NCBI GenBank assembly: GCA_037349105.1 | Contig: JAYJMM010000114.1 | Location: 1,488,001 to 1,552,000 of the forward strand | Reading direction: 5' to 3' | Origin: Limnomonas spitsbergensis | Lineage: Eukaryota; Chlorophyta; Chlorophyceae; Chlamydomonadales | DNA length: 64,000 bases | Shown here: one piece after another, positions 11,540-24,500 of the stretch | Layout of the letters: every line of letters begins with the position of its first letter | How positions within the stretch are numbered: position 1 is the stretch's first letter | The notes under the pieces: generated by a model | What the model saw: only the letters and a program-made list of their open reading frames with translations | What the model was told of the DNA's origin: nothing | Database searches by the model: none | Translations under genes and position numbers: made by a program

Positions 11540-11690
11540 ATGCAGGAAAACCACTTATAAACCACTTTGAGAGGGGTGTTATAAGGTTTGAGTAGTGCCA
11601 AGACGACTTTTGAATTGTCGACACTGTGTGAATCATTTCACCCCTTACGCGCTTCCTTTCATACCTTTGAGCCACTTTTATTTTGCTGTG
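11540..11690 (+). repeat. ~140-bp inverted module, left copy
   Basis: Matches the reverse complement of 17135-17275: CCACTTATAAACCACTTTG, GGGGTGTTAT-AGGTTTGAG, AGTGCCAAGACG, then GTGAATCATTTCACCCCTTA and CGCGCTTCCTTTCATACC. The two copies face inward across 5.6 kb. Each is followed within ~60 bp by a different coding-like segment, so the module may be a terminal inverted repeat or a shared 5' region of an element's genes. Confidence 0.8.
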
Positions 11691-11739
11691 ACTTGATCCA
11701 CGCTTATATAAAGTGGTTCATATTGTTCTTTATAAATGC

Positions 11740-11959
11740 CATAGCGGAGGAGCTATTTGAAGACGCCTTAGAGCTCAGGGGAGGATATCGGACTTGCGGC
11801 TGGCATCTCTGCGGCGAAGAAAGAAATCGACGCCATTGCGATGGAACAGTGCGGAGTACCTACAGACAAAACATCATGGAACAACACTAAGCAAAACCAA
11901 CAGGGGCAAGAGCGAAGCCACCCACTGCGTATGCAGAAGCACTGCCTAGTGCCTACCCC

Positions 11960-11970
<11 letters not shown>
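11740..11970 (+). other. Coding-like segment downstream of the inverted module (unrecognised)
   Basis: Two overlapping frames look coding: AEELFEDALEL from ~11751, and GISAAKKEIDAIAMEQCGV with VPTDKTSWNN from ~11803. One frameshift joins them. I recognise no family. It sits where MSDDDQ starts behind the other copy of the module, which suggests a decayed gene of the same element. Confidence 0.3.
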
Positions 11971-13400
<1,430 letters not shown>

Positions 13401-13404
13401 TCTG

Positions 13405-13690
13405 CCGTATGCAGCGTCCCCCCGCAGCGCTCTCCCCGTATGCAGCGCTCCCCCTGTATGCAGCGCCCCCCCTGTATGCAGCGCTCCCCCCTGTATGCAG
13501 CGCTCTCCCCGTATGCAGAGCTCCCCCCGTATGCAGCGCTCCCCCCGTATGCAGCGCTCCTCCCTGTATGCAGCGCTCCCCCCTGTATGCAGCGCTCTCC
13601 CCGTATGCAGCGCTCCCCCCGTATGCAGCGCTCCCCCCGTATGCAGCGCTCTCCCCGTATGCAGCGCCCCCCCCCCCCGCATGTAGCGGT
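13405..13690. repeat. ~18-bp minisatellite
   Basis: About fifteen copies of GTATGCAGCGCTCCCCC with small length changes abut the 40-bp array. Confidence 0.95.
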
Positions 13691-13939
13691 ATTGGGCAGC
13701 AGCTAGGGATGATTAGTTTTTTTAATTGCACCTGGTTTCCCAGCCAAAGACCGCTGCCCATCCTGCAAATACCATCGGGCTATTAGGTACAAGGCCTGGA
13801 CATCAAGTGAATCTTCTGAGGAAAGAAAGAAAGAAAGCTACGCTCTATTAGGGCGTGGAGGTTAAGGAAACAGCGCAGCTTGGGGCCGTAGCCACATCCG
13901 TGCCGTTACCATGAGGCAAAAAAGAAAGAAGCAACTTCC

Positions 13940-14353
13940 TCACGGTGGTTGTCTCTTATGGGCGTGCTTTATTGGCCCAGTGACAGGCTTCGTGGCGGGA
14001 AAATATTCGAGTCTGAGCCTGGTTTGTACTATGCTATGCAAGAGTTTTATCGAATGGACATGCATTTTCTGGGCGCATTTCTTGGCATGGAACGCGATGA
14101 TCCCTAGTGACATCATGGCTTCAATTGTGTGCTTATTATAAATAGTACCCACTGTGCCGATCAAGATTGGAATACTTTTTATATTGTTTCGTTGGTGCCC
14201 GTTCAGGATCAGTTGCTCAACGAGGTCAGTGTGCTGGTTTAAGCACGCGTTTAACTGGTCCCCATGCCCAGTGTCTCTGCAATACTTAAATTCCCCAATG
14301 TGGACTGAGGAATAGTATCCAGGCGACATGTTTTTTATGAGGAAAGCTGACAT
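13940..14353 (-). pseudogene. Retrotransposon polyprotein C-terminal remnant
   Basis: A 137-residue frame contains EFKYCRDTGHGDQL, then HTDLVEQLILNG, then IPILIGTVGTIYNKHT and AMMSLGI. The spacing YCRDT-(H)-x-x-L-x-x-HTxLVxxL-(~20)-[IV]P[IV]xIG[TA][VL]GTIY is one I associate with the tail of LINE-type reverse transcriptase polyproteins in algae and animals. No catalytic YADD motif is seen beside it; the neighbouring minus-strand frames (14286-14537, 14758-15033) are broken. A decayed copy is likely. Confidence 0.55.
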
Positions 14354-14999
14354 TCAAGACAGCAAGGGCCGTTACCAATTGATGCCAGAAATTACCCATA
14401 AGAACTTCATCACCCAAGTGGCTGAGCAGTGCCACTCTAAGCTGCAACTTATGTGCACTCAAGTGGCAGACATGAGGCATCATGGCGCATGTCAAGTACT
14501 TCCTAGTGGTGTGCAAGGAAGTACTTGATGCCAACACAGCTGATAATAGAGGACGGCGCGGCGGTCAGCAGCGTGACACATGACACTGCCAACGGTGCGG
14601 TGCTAAGGGACACGGCCAACATGTGGAGGCTGCGCTGCATGTGTGCTTTCAGTGCCCTAGCGTGAAATACAGGCTGAGTCTGACCTTTGTGTTCTTGTTG
14701 TTGGGTGGGTGAACTTGCTATCCATTCTTTCCTCTGATGCCTTCTCTCTTGACTTTCCTAGCTTACTTTTGGTTTGCCGACGAGGCCGAGCTGCATTTCA
14801 GCATGGCCCAGAGGTGTACTGTCATTAACTACAAAATCCTCAGGGACAAGCACCTTATCCGTATGGTGTAATATGTCAATTGCTTCACAGCAATTAGCAA
14901 TGATCCCTAGTAGTGAACCAACATCTTGCATATGATTAATGCACTCCAGCTGTTGCGAGTTAAGCACGACCAAACATTCCTTGTTTGGGTGCCATTGTT
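14354..14999. other. Decayed element sequence with a divergent family B block
   Basis: 14758-15033 (-) is a 91-codon frame of unknown type. Its end overlaps a divergent family B block at about 14785-14830 (GCCGAGCTGCATTTCAGC, then GGCCCAGAGGTGTACTGTC). No other gene is seen. Confidence 0.4.
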
Positions 15000-15890
15000 T
15001 CGTTACACAGTCCGGACCCTGCTCAAAGCCCACCCGAGAGGACTGGCCGAGGCAAATCAGGCCACAGCTGGTCCACTAGATAGTATGAGACACAATCTAT
15101 AGCACACGCAAGGCATCATGACTCAATTTTGAGCATCAGACTGTAAACAAATATGTCACCATGCCAGGTTTTGGTGTCCGGACCCTGCTCACCCCCTGGC
15201 TCAACGCCCCCCACCCGTGAGTCCACCAAATAGTCTGAAACTGAATCTACAGCACAAACAAGGCATCATGACAATTTCCAGCATTAAAATGATTGAAAAA
15301 GTCACCAGGCCAGATTTTGGTGTCCAGACCACGCTCAAAGCCCCCACCCGAGATGCTTAGGCGAGGCACATCAAGCCCAAAGTAGGTCCATCAAACAGTC
15401 TGAAACCAAGTCTACAGCACACACAAGGTATCATGACCCAATTTCCAGCATCAAAATGATCGAAAAAGTCACCAGGCCAGGTTTTGGTGTCCTGACCACG
15501 CTTGAAGCCCACCCGAGAGGCCTAGCCGAAGCACATTAAGCCCAAAGTAGGTCCACGAAATAGCCTGAAATTACATGTCCAGCACAAACTAGGCATCATG
15601 ACCCATTTTCCAGCATCGAAATGATTGAATTAGTCACCAGGCCTGATTTTGATGTCCGGACCACGCTCAAAGCCCACCCGAGAGGCTTAGGCCAGGCACA
15701 TCTAGCCCAAAGTAGGTCCACCAAATACTCTGAAATTAAATCTACAGCACACACAAGGTATCATGACCCAATTTCCAGCATCAAAATAATTAAAAAAAAC
15801 AGGACAGGTTTTGGTGTCTGGACCACGCATTAAGCCCACCTGAGAGGCCTAGCCGAAGCACATCAGGCCAAAAGTAGGTCCAACCAGTTC
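15000..15890. repeat. ~147-166-bp satellite, six copies
   Basis: GGTGTCCGGACC-TGCTC-AAGCCCACCC recurs at about 15010, 15172, 15319, 15485, 15651 and 15812. Each is followed by CACATCA-GCCCAAAGTAGGTCCA and GCACACACAAGG-ATCATGAC. Copies are clearly diverged, so this is an older array than the 59-bp satellite. Confidence 0.9.
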
Positions 15891-16649
15891 TCTGAGCTTC
15901 AGCAGCTCTGCCTGGCCACCCCCTCCTGAGCAGCAGGTGCATGCTGCTCAGGTTGCCCAGTCCTCTGAGCTGCAGCAGCTGGCTGCCTGGCCACCCCCTC
16001 CTGGTCAGCAGGTGCAAGCTCCTGATAAGCACCTAGGGCAGGGGCTTCTTGATCAACTTGCAGCTCAAATGCTTCCTCCACTAAGCCCTCCCCTTGTGCC
16101 TGCAGGGATAAGTCATGACTCATGAGAGATATAAATGATGAATCCTTGAGATACGAGGAATATGAATCAATGACTTAGGGAGATACTCTTTTGATCACGA
16201 AGAGAAACAACTTCCACGCTTGCGGAGTTGTAGCTTCAGCAGAGTTGCTGACAGAGGCTAAAAAAACACAGAGAAGTATGGCTTCCTCTTAGGGTTCAAG
16301 GCAGACAGGGATTCTCTCTTAAATTACAGTGGGATGATGTCCTTCCAGGATGAAGGGATAGGGTATTCCTCTGCATTTCCTTTATCAGCCTCTCGTGACG
16401 CTCTCGAGTAGATGTAGCCAACAGTGGCATCCTCTGCACAAGCATGGAAATTGGGCAATAATCCAGGCTGGAGCTTTATCATCATGCATTGCTGTGATAT
16501 GAGAATGACAGTGAACACTGTGAGTATGATTGTTGCTTGCATGGAGCATGACTGCTGCATGCATGGAGCATGATTGCTGCATGCATGGAGCAGCATGCAG
16601 ATAAATTAATACACCTTGCATGCTGAAGTTTACCAGGCCATGTTAGGAT
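15891..16649. other. No gene recognised
   Basis: An imperfect duplication containing CTGCCTGGCCACCCCCTCCT occurs at 15900-16020 and a GCATGCATGGAGCATGA repeat at 16540-16600. Nothing else is recognisable. Confidence 0.5.
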
Positions 16650-17118
16650 ACAGACGTCTTTGAGCATGTCTGCAACAAGCTTCAGGTCTTTGGTGTAGGC
16701 CCCTGTTTTCAGTGTCAGCACAGGCTGCGCCCCAATTTGTTTTGAGAGCGTCTTGCTACGTCGCTGGTGAAGAGCCTCGAAAACATTGCCGAATTCATGT
16801 AGGATTATCGGGTGCGTGCTTCCTCTTGAACTCGTCTAAAACCCAGGGGACGCCAACTCGGCTGATATCGCTGGGCTTGAGAGTGTTGTTTCCATCCTTG
16901 TGGCTGATTCCCGACAATATCAACAAATCACAGTATATGGCGGGGTTTTCAGCTCTCATGGCAGTAATCTGATCGATAGCTCTGTTGATGATACAAATTG
17001 ATTTCTAAGCGAAACTCGTCGCTGGCACTACAACAGTGTTCCTACACATGCGCTTATCTGTAACTAGCTCGGGATCCGGCCCTATTTCATGTTCAAAGGT
17101 TTGATCATCGTCGGACAT
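16650..17118 (-). pseudogene. Decayed gene behind the right inverted module (unrecognised)
   Basis: The minus strand gives three successive coding-like stretches separated by stops or shifts. First MSDDDQTFEHEIGPDPELV (ATG at 17118, stop at 17005). Then NPAIYCDLLILSGISHKDG and VGVPWVLDEFKRKHAP (stop at ~16798). Then FGNVFEALHQRRSKTLSKQ and QPVLTLKTGAYTKDLKLVAD (to ~16650). I do not recognise the family. Position directly behind the ~140-bp module suggests an element-encoded protein. Confidence 0.35.
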
Positions 17119-17134
17119 GGCGGCATGAATACAG

Positions 17135-17275
17135 AACAATACTAACCCCTTTAAGAGTGGCTCAAAGGTATGAAAGGAAGCGCGTAAGGGGTGAAATGAT
17201 TCACGCAGTATCACGAAAGCCGTCTTGGCACTTCTCAAACCTCATAACACCCCTCGCAAAGTGGTTTATAAGTGG
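17135..17275 (-). repeat. ~140-bp inverted module, right copy
   Basis: Reverse complement of 11540-11690 with a few mismatches and a short indel. It ends ~20 bp upstream of the MSDDDQ ATG on the minus strand. Confidence 0.8.
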
Positions 17276-17544
17276 TTTAACTCCAAATTTCCGCCAAATC
17301 CCCCACATTTCTCACATTTATCCGACACATCCGTCAGGTGTCACACTTTATGAAATCCTAGTAACTGATGTCATTGCACCAATACCGTACCGTACAGAGT
17401 GACAATTTTGCTGAACAGAGACATTCCCTGAAACGAGCATCATGTTCGTGTCAGGCGAGGTGCACGCCATTTCCACCAGGAAAAACGTGTTCGATGTCCT
17501 GGTGTCGCAGTCGCAGTCGGTACAAACATTTGAGTCTAGGGGCC

Positions 17545-18010
17545 TCTCATTCCACCAGAGCCGTTTGCGACGCCTAATGGAATTAGGGCAGTGGGCGTCG
17601 CGCGTCCGATTCCACCGGGGCGCCAAAATTAATATTTGCGACGCCAAATGTGCCACGTAAGACTTCCCACCCCTGCTTGCTTAGTCAGACCTGGTCAGGC
17701 ACGTTCTGATCTTCTCGATCTTGTCCTGTGTGTTGCATTTCATGTCGGGGAATTGTTTTCGCCATTGGTCTTTCTCAATGGCCTGGCTCACCCAACTCAG
17801 TCGTCGATCTGAGTGTGAACAGGGCGTGCATGGAATCCCTGAGCCACAAAGAGCGGTGGCTGATGCTTTGTCAATGCTGATTCCATTTGGAAACAGACGA
17901 CAGAGTAGATACAAGCATAGGGAAGAGAGCTATGAAGAGATTCTGGGGCAAGGATTCAAACGACCCCACGGGTTTTGGGCGACGCCTACATTTTCTGGTG
18001 GAATACGACG
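17545..18010 (-). mobile_element. Candidate small DNA transposon with terminal inverted repeats
   Basis: CATTCCACCAGAGCCGTTTG plus GCGACGCC near 17550-17575 is matched by the reverse complement of GGCGACGCC..TTTTCTGGTGGAAT near 17978-18005. Between them the minus strand encodes (17681-17914) SDRRLSWVSQAIEKDQWRKQ and KCNTQDKIEKIRTCL, which resembles a Myb/SANT-like fold of the type carried by Harbinger-class elements. No DDE transposase is present. Target-site duplications could not be fixed. Confidence 0.4.
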
Positions 18011-19280
18011 CCAAAAATGAGCGACCTCAAAGGCGCGTGTCGACGCCGCCAAGATAGGATATAACTGATCAAAGCTCTATGGGATGGGTCATCAAAGGTG
18101 ATGGTAACATGGGAGTATCCATCAGCGCCAAATCACGAGTTGTTAGCCTGCCCTACTGCTACCAACCTGTCAATCCACAACGACCTAGAAACCCGCTGAG
18201 GGCGCTAACCACCTTGAAGGCAACGTTGGCGCATGAGTTCGCGCACTCCTCCTGCATTGCTGCTGGGTACGGTGTCAAGCTGCGCAAGCAAGGCCTCTCG
18301 CTCTGCTGGACCAGCGTGACCTTCTCAGAGAAAGCCACCGTGTTCTTTGCATGCAGACCCGGTGAAGTGGGCTCTTTGGCTGGCAGCTGCAGTTTCATTC
18401 CTAGGGGATTGAGTGGTGTGCTTGGAGATGGGAGTACGCACGGCGCGCATGGGTCGTGATGGACACGCATGGCTGCTTGGCCAGCACTGAGGGTCCACCA
18501 GTCAAACACGGCATGGGATGGGAAGAACCATAGGATTTATGTTTCATTTCTTGAAGAGAATTTTCCGGTATGATGCCTCTGCAATCGGATATAGAAAGCA
18601 CCGGCAGCGGTTTTCGGCCGATACGGCTTTTAGTCAATAGGAGGCTTCTCCCTTACCTGGTAGAGCAGGGGGATACCTGGTTTGCATGAGCAAGGGCCCT
18701 TGCCTTCCAGGACCTCGGTCTCCTCCTCAAGCTTGCTGCAGGAACCTCCTGAATAAAATACGGACAGATGCCTCTTTTCTCCCCACATGCACATCCTTAA
18801 ACCGATGTCCTCTATAATAAAGGAAGCTTCGCGCTGCAACGGAATGTTCATTCGTTTCACATGCTTTCCTCAAAATGTACGTTTGAAGAGTGCTTGTTAA
18901 AAGGACATGCTCCGGTTCTTCCCTAAGTAGGGATTGCCGTGATGGGGAGGTATCGCCGATGCATCTTGCTTGTGCATGCACCTCCCTTCCCGCCACGCCC
19001 TCCATGTGGCTGCCGCTCAGCATCATTGCATGTTTTGTGCACATGCCGCCTCTGATGGGGTGTGTTCCCCGAATCCCCGGGCTAGGCTTTGCCCTTTGGC
19101 TCATTAGGGGGGGAGGGCGGAGGCGCCGAACTTGGCCAAACTCAGCCCTTCATGAGTGCATGCACGCAAGTATCTTGGTGTGCGTAAGATAACATGCAAT
19201 TCCCAGTTGTACTACTCCTCATGAATTGCGGAAGCACTAGCCTTTGGGCATTTCTGAGAGTGAGTCTCTAACGTTGAAAA
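18011..19280. other. No gene recognised
   Basis: Frames at 18079-18459 (+), 18159-18509 (-) and 18727-19104 (-) overlap one another and match no family I know. Confidence 0.45.
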
Positions 19281-19289
19281 CCGCACCTA

Positions 19290-19830
19290 CCTACATCACA
19301 GGCGGCAAGCAGGGCCCCACGTGCATCTAAGGCGGCCAAGGGCCCTACCTGCATCAAAGGCGGCTAGGAGGGCCCCATCTTCGAAAGCGACCAAGGTCCC
19401 TACCAACATCAAAGGCAGCCAGCAGGGCCCCACCTTCAAACGTACTCGATCACCACGGTCCTGGCGGCGGCTGTCAGAGAGTCCTTGAACGGCAACGTGG
19501 GGGGGGGGCGCAACATGGCTTCGGAGCCCAAGGTTGGTTAGGGCCACAGGTGCCCTCAAGCACGTGTTGGAGTCATTTATCAACAATTGCAAGGCTCAAG
19601 CTCATGTCCTAGCCCTTTATAATAGACTTCATGGCCCAGGCCAGGCCCTAGTCTTTCATACTTTATTGCAAGGCGCAGGCGTATGCTCCAGTCCTTCGTA
19701 ACCAATTGCAAGGCTCAAGCTCATGCGACAGCCCTTGATAATATATAATATATTGCAAGCATCAGGCCCATGCTCCAATCCTTCATACCTCATTGCAAAC
19801 ATCAGGCCCATGCTCCATTCCTTCATGCTT
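19290..19830. repeat. Two degenerate tandem repeat blocks
   Basis: 19290-19440 repeats AAGGCGGC-A-AGGGCCC-CC-GCATC. 19580-19830 repeats ATTGCAAGGC-CAAGCTCATG-C-AG-CCTT at ~50-60 bp. Both are diverged. Confidence 0.75.
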
Positions 19831-20205
19831 CATTGCAAGACTTGCGTCTCTGTCGGTCAGAAGTTCAGCTTAGACATCCTGGCAGCATTTAGAGGTTACT
19901 GTGCGGAAAATCAATTATGTAGATTTGTTTTGTCGGTACCAAGCAAAATCTACTTTTATGTATATGAGCCAGAGAGGTTTGAGGAGCATTGGCAGCCACA
20001 GCCCCACGCTCGCAACATTTTTTCCGCCTGGGATGGTAAAAGCATGTTTCATGGTCACACTGACAAGAGGCACCTTGGTTGGACATGTAGGTACCATGCT
20101 CTGTCAGTCTTTAAGGCGCTTTATCTGTGTGCACATGCAGGGGGGGAACCCCAACCAGGTCGTGGCGATAGGCGAGACTTTCCATTGTGGCATCAGTGGG
20201 CTGAT
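19831..20205. other. Possible upstream exons; not recognised
   Basis: Open plus-strand frames occur here, but none shows the glycine loop or VAVK lysine expected upstream of the kinase exons. Confidence 0.3.
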
Positions 20206-20945
20206 GGATGCATCGTGCATGGTGCATGCATGTGCATGGTGCCTGCAACCCTGCATGCAGGTGCATGGTGCCTGCAACCCTGCATGCAGGTGCATGGTGC
20301 CTGCAACCCTGCATGCAGGTGCATGGTGCCTGCAATCCTGCCTGCAATTTTGCATGCATCGTGCATGATGCATGCATGTGCATGGTGCCTGCAACCCTGC
20401 ATGCAGGTGCATGGTGCATGCAACCCTGCATGCATGTGAATGGTGCATGCAACCCTGCATGCAGGTGCATGGTGCCTGCAACCCTGCATGCATCGTGCAT
20501 GGTGCCTGCAACCCTGCATGCATCGTGCATGGTGCCTGCAACCCTGCATGCAACGTGCATGGTGCCTGCAACCCTGCATGCATCGTGCATGGTGCCTGCA
20601 ACCCTGCATGCAGGTGCATGGTGCATGCAACCCTGCATGCAGGTGCATGGTGCCTGCAACCCTGCATGCATCGTGCATGGTGCCTGTAATACTGCATGCA
20701 TGTGCATGGTGCCTGCAACCCTGCATGCAGGTGCATGGTGCATGCAACCCTGCATGCAGGTGCATGGTGCCTGCAAACCTGCATGCAGGTGCATGGTGCC
20801 TGCAACCCTGCATGCAGGTGCATGGTGCCTGCAACCCTGCATGCAGGTGCATGGTGCCTGCAACCCTGCATGCAGGTGCATGGTGCCTGTAACCCTGCAT
20901 GCAGGTGCATGGTGCCTGCAACCCTGCATGCAGGTGCATAGAGCC
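20206..20945. repeat. 29-bp minisatellite, ~25 copies
   Basis: The unit is GTGCATGGTGCCTGCAACCC followed by TGCATGCAG, with CATCGTGCATG variants. As 29 is not a multiple of three, all frames are visited, so the 200-300-codon frames on both strands here are artefacts. Confidence 0.97.
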
Positions 20946-21124
20946 TGCAACCCGGTTTGGAGCACAAAAGGTAGGGAAGAGACAGAAGAAGTGGGACCCC
21001 TCCCCCCTGGGCTAGCTACCTGTACACAGCCACCAACCAGTGGCCTAGGGACGTTCAGCATACTGGCTCCAACATAAAAGACAGGAAATGTCCAGGCAGT
21101 GAATCTGGCCCTTGCGTAATCTTA

Positions 21125-21475
21125 ACAGCCCTGCCTTACTCTGCCTTACCCTGCCTTACCTTGCCTTACCCTGCCTTACCTTGCCTTACCCTGCCTTACC
21201 CTGCCTTACCCTGCCTTCCCTTGCCTTACCCTGCCTTACCCTGCCTTCCCTTGCATTACCCTGCATTACCCTGCATTACCCTGCATTACCCTGCATTACC
21301 CTGCATTACCCTGCATTACCCTTGCCTTACCCTGCCTTACCCTGCATTACCCTGCACTACCCTGCATTACCCTGCATTACCCTGCATTACCCTGCACTAC
21401 CCTGCATTACCCTGCATTACCCTGCATTACCCTGCCTTCCCCTGCCTTACCCTGCATTACCCTGCATTACCTTTG
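21125..21475. repeat. 11-bp minisatellite, ~32 copies
   Basis: CCCTGCATTAC / CCCTGCCTTAC units end ~45 bp before the acceptor of the first recognised kinase exon (CCCTTGCAG at 21510-21518), whose sequence resembles a unit. Confidence 0.97.
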
Positions 21476-21518
21476 GAGCCTCTCCTCTCCTTTTATGCTA
21501 TGCACGTGTCCCTTGCAG

Positions 21519-24500
21519 ATTCGATTGGTCCTCGAGTACCGTGACAAAGGATGCCTGCGAGGCGCTCTGAAAGGGAAAGCCTTCATTGGCCAGCAGGGCG
21601 AGCTCAACTACCACGCCGTGCTCGACACCTGATTGGACATCACTAGAGCCATGCTCAACCTGCATATAGCGGGTGTGCTGCATGGAGATCTGAAGGTGGT
21701 GTGGAGTGGAGTGGACAGTGTGTGATAGGTCATGGTAGGTGGGAGGCGGTGCGGAGTGGACAGTGTGTGATAGGTTATGGTAGGTGGGAGGCGGTGTGGA
21801 GTGGACAGTGTGTGATAGGTCATGGTAGGTGGGAGGCGGTGTGGAGTGGACAGTGTGTGATAGGTCACGGTAAGTGTGAGGGGCGGTGTGGAGTGGACAG
21901 TGTGTGATAGGTCACGGTAGGTGGGAGGCGGTGTGGAGTGCACAGTGTGTGATAGGTCATGGCAGGTGGGAGGGGCAGCGTAGAGTGGACAGTGTGTGGT
22001 AGGCCATGGTATTGCATGCCGTAGACAGCGTGGCATGGTTTACCGTAGTGTAGTGCCTTGAGTTTAAACGTTTTCCGTACAGGTCGACTGCGGGGATGCA
22101 AACCTTGCTAAACACATAATGCGGGTTCCAGCGCATTCGACAGAAATCTGGATTTGTGGTTGAGTGATGGGGGGTCATGGGTTCAGATCCTTCACAGGCA
22201 TGAACCCTAGACCCCGAAACCCAAATCCTACACCGTCTTAGGGTATTCGGCTAGGAATCCGTTCGGCGGCCGCCAAAGGCTTGATAGGGCCAAACCTTGA
22301 CACATACCCATGCAGCAAGGCTGGTTGTGCATGAGGTCCCCGCCCGGCCGGAGGCTAGGAGGTAGTTACACTGTAGCTGACATGTAGCCAAGCCATGATA
22401 ATTGCAATGCTGAAGAGCTGGGCTATTGCGGAGGGTCCAGGATGTGCACGAGGGAAATGTCCAGTGTTTCTTTTTCACGAAGAATCGTCCTGTGTTTAAT
22501 TCATTAAGCTAAAATATACCATCGGCAGGCCGCCCCGCGGCCCCCAATGGCCCGATTGAGACAGAACCAGGACCAGCCTACGACTGGTGCGAAAGGCGGT
22601 TTGGCTGGCCACACCTGGGGCCTCTGGCCAGAGGCCAGAGTGTAGCTGACATGTAGCCGAGTCACAAAAAAATAGGCAATGGATATGTTCTGTGAGGGGG
22701 GCAAGCCGTCTGGCTTGCTCTTGTCTGCCATTCTGACGCATGAGCTGTTGCGCATAGTTTGGTGTAAAGGTTTCAGGTTCCTCGTGCCCCCCTCTCTTCT
22801 TTTCTTGTCTTCCTTTGCCCCCTGCACTTTTCTTTCCTCGCACGCCGTTCATGTTTTGGGGGGGACTCAGCATTGCAGGTGCTCTAGCTGCTTTGAAGGC
22901 GAGGGAGATCAGCACCGAGGCTTTTGCCCCCCAAATCCGCCCCAGAACCACTGGTTGCCCCCTTTCCCTGCTTTTGCCTGCCCGCAGGCCGCCAACGTGA
23001 TGCTCAAGAGCAGTGGTAACCAGGGGCGAGGAGCCATTGCCAAGGTAGGGATCCATGTCCACTTGTGTGCAGGGGTGGGGTGAGGGGGGCCTGGTGCCGG
23101 ATAACCCCTCTGAATGGCATGAGGGCCCTAGGGTCAGCATTCCCAGCCTCCCTGTTCACTTCTGCTAGGGCTGTGCCAGGCTTCCTTTCCCTTGATGCAA
23201 ATCACTTGCACCGCACTTTGCCCTGAAATGTCGAGCACACACGATCAGCTAAAAACGCGTGATGAGGCTGAGAGGACAAGGATACCTTGTCAAGAAAAGC
23301 AGGTGTCTGGCAAGAATGACGTTCTAGTTTAGGGTCAGGGTTTAAACCCTAAACCCTAAACCCTTAACCCGGTCACAGCCCTGCAGTCAGACGTCCTGGG
23401 CGCTTGTTCCTACTTCTCACTGCCCTCTCAATACACACACATGGTGCTCTCAGGTTGCAGATTTTGGACTGGCTGTCAAATTTGATGACAACATCTCCCA
23501 GACGCACATGAGCGACATGTTCCAGGTGAGGGGTAGGCCCTTCATGCCGTAAACCCTTAAACCTGAATTGGAAGCTAGATTTGTGCATGAGCGACATGTT
23601 TCAGGTGAGTACCAGGCCCTTCTTCATACCGTAAACCCTAGGCTCGAAAGCCTTGACACCCTTAACCTTGACTCTTAAACCCGAACTAGAAAACCTTAAG
23701 CCTTACACCTGAACTAGAAAATCTGAACCCTTCAACCTGAACTAGACGAGTATGAGCAGCATGTTCCAGGTAAAGGGCAAGCCCTTAACACCGTAATTCC
23801 TAGGCTCTAAAGATTTATCACCCTTAACTCTAACCCTTTAGCCTAGACAACTAGACGTACATGAGCAGCATGTTGTAGGTGAGGGACGTGTACACAGAGG
23901 GGTTGTAGGCCTGGCCTGGTTGTCTCCCAAATTGCCAGGGTCATAGCCCGTTTTTTTCTACTACGATACCACCTTCGGCAGGCCGCCCCGCGGCCGCCAA
24001 AGGCCTGATTGAGACCAAGCCAGGACCGGCCTACGACTGGTGCTCAAGGCGTTTTGGCTGACCATAACTGGGGCCTCTGGCCACAGGCCAGAGTGTAGCT
24101 GACACGTGTAGCCGAGGCACGAAAAAAAAACACTGGACTCATGGCTCCCTGAAATTACAGAGGAGGGTCCCATGGAGGGGCTCGGGCACCGGCAGGGCAC
24201 ACCAGAGCAATAATGATAAAAAATATGCAGGCAGGGGGCCTGTGAATGACCGTGATACCCGAAAGCCCCCCAATGCCCGAGAAGCTACTATGGTAGTCAG
24301 TTTCGCTTTTGGTGGGACTCAGCTATAATCCAGCCAGCTAAAATCCAGCCACCTTGTGTCATCCGGCCAAAGACCTTATGCACGGCCAGCCACGCTGTTT
24401 GGGCTGTGAAGCACAGGCTGGCCAATGTTTGATCCCAATTGGGTCTTTGGCAGCCGCAGAGCGGCCCGCCGAAGGTGGGGGCGTAGCTGGGGAGGGGGGG

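Noticed and set aside
20104..21077. ORFs of 150-316 codons on both strands
   Set aside because: They arise from a 29-bp repeat lacking stops in all frames; the peptides simply cycle the repeat.
22170..22205. tRNA T-arm-like GGTTCAGATCC
   Set aside because: No acceptor stem or anticodon arm can be folded around it.
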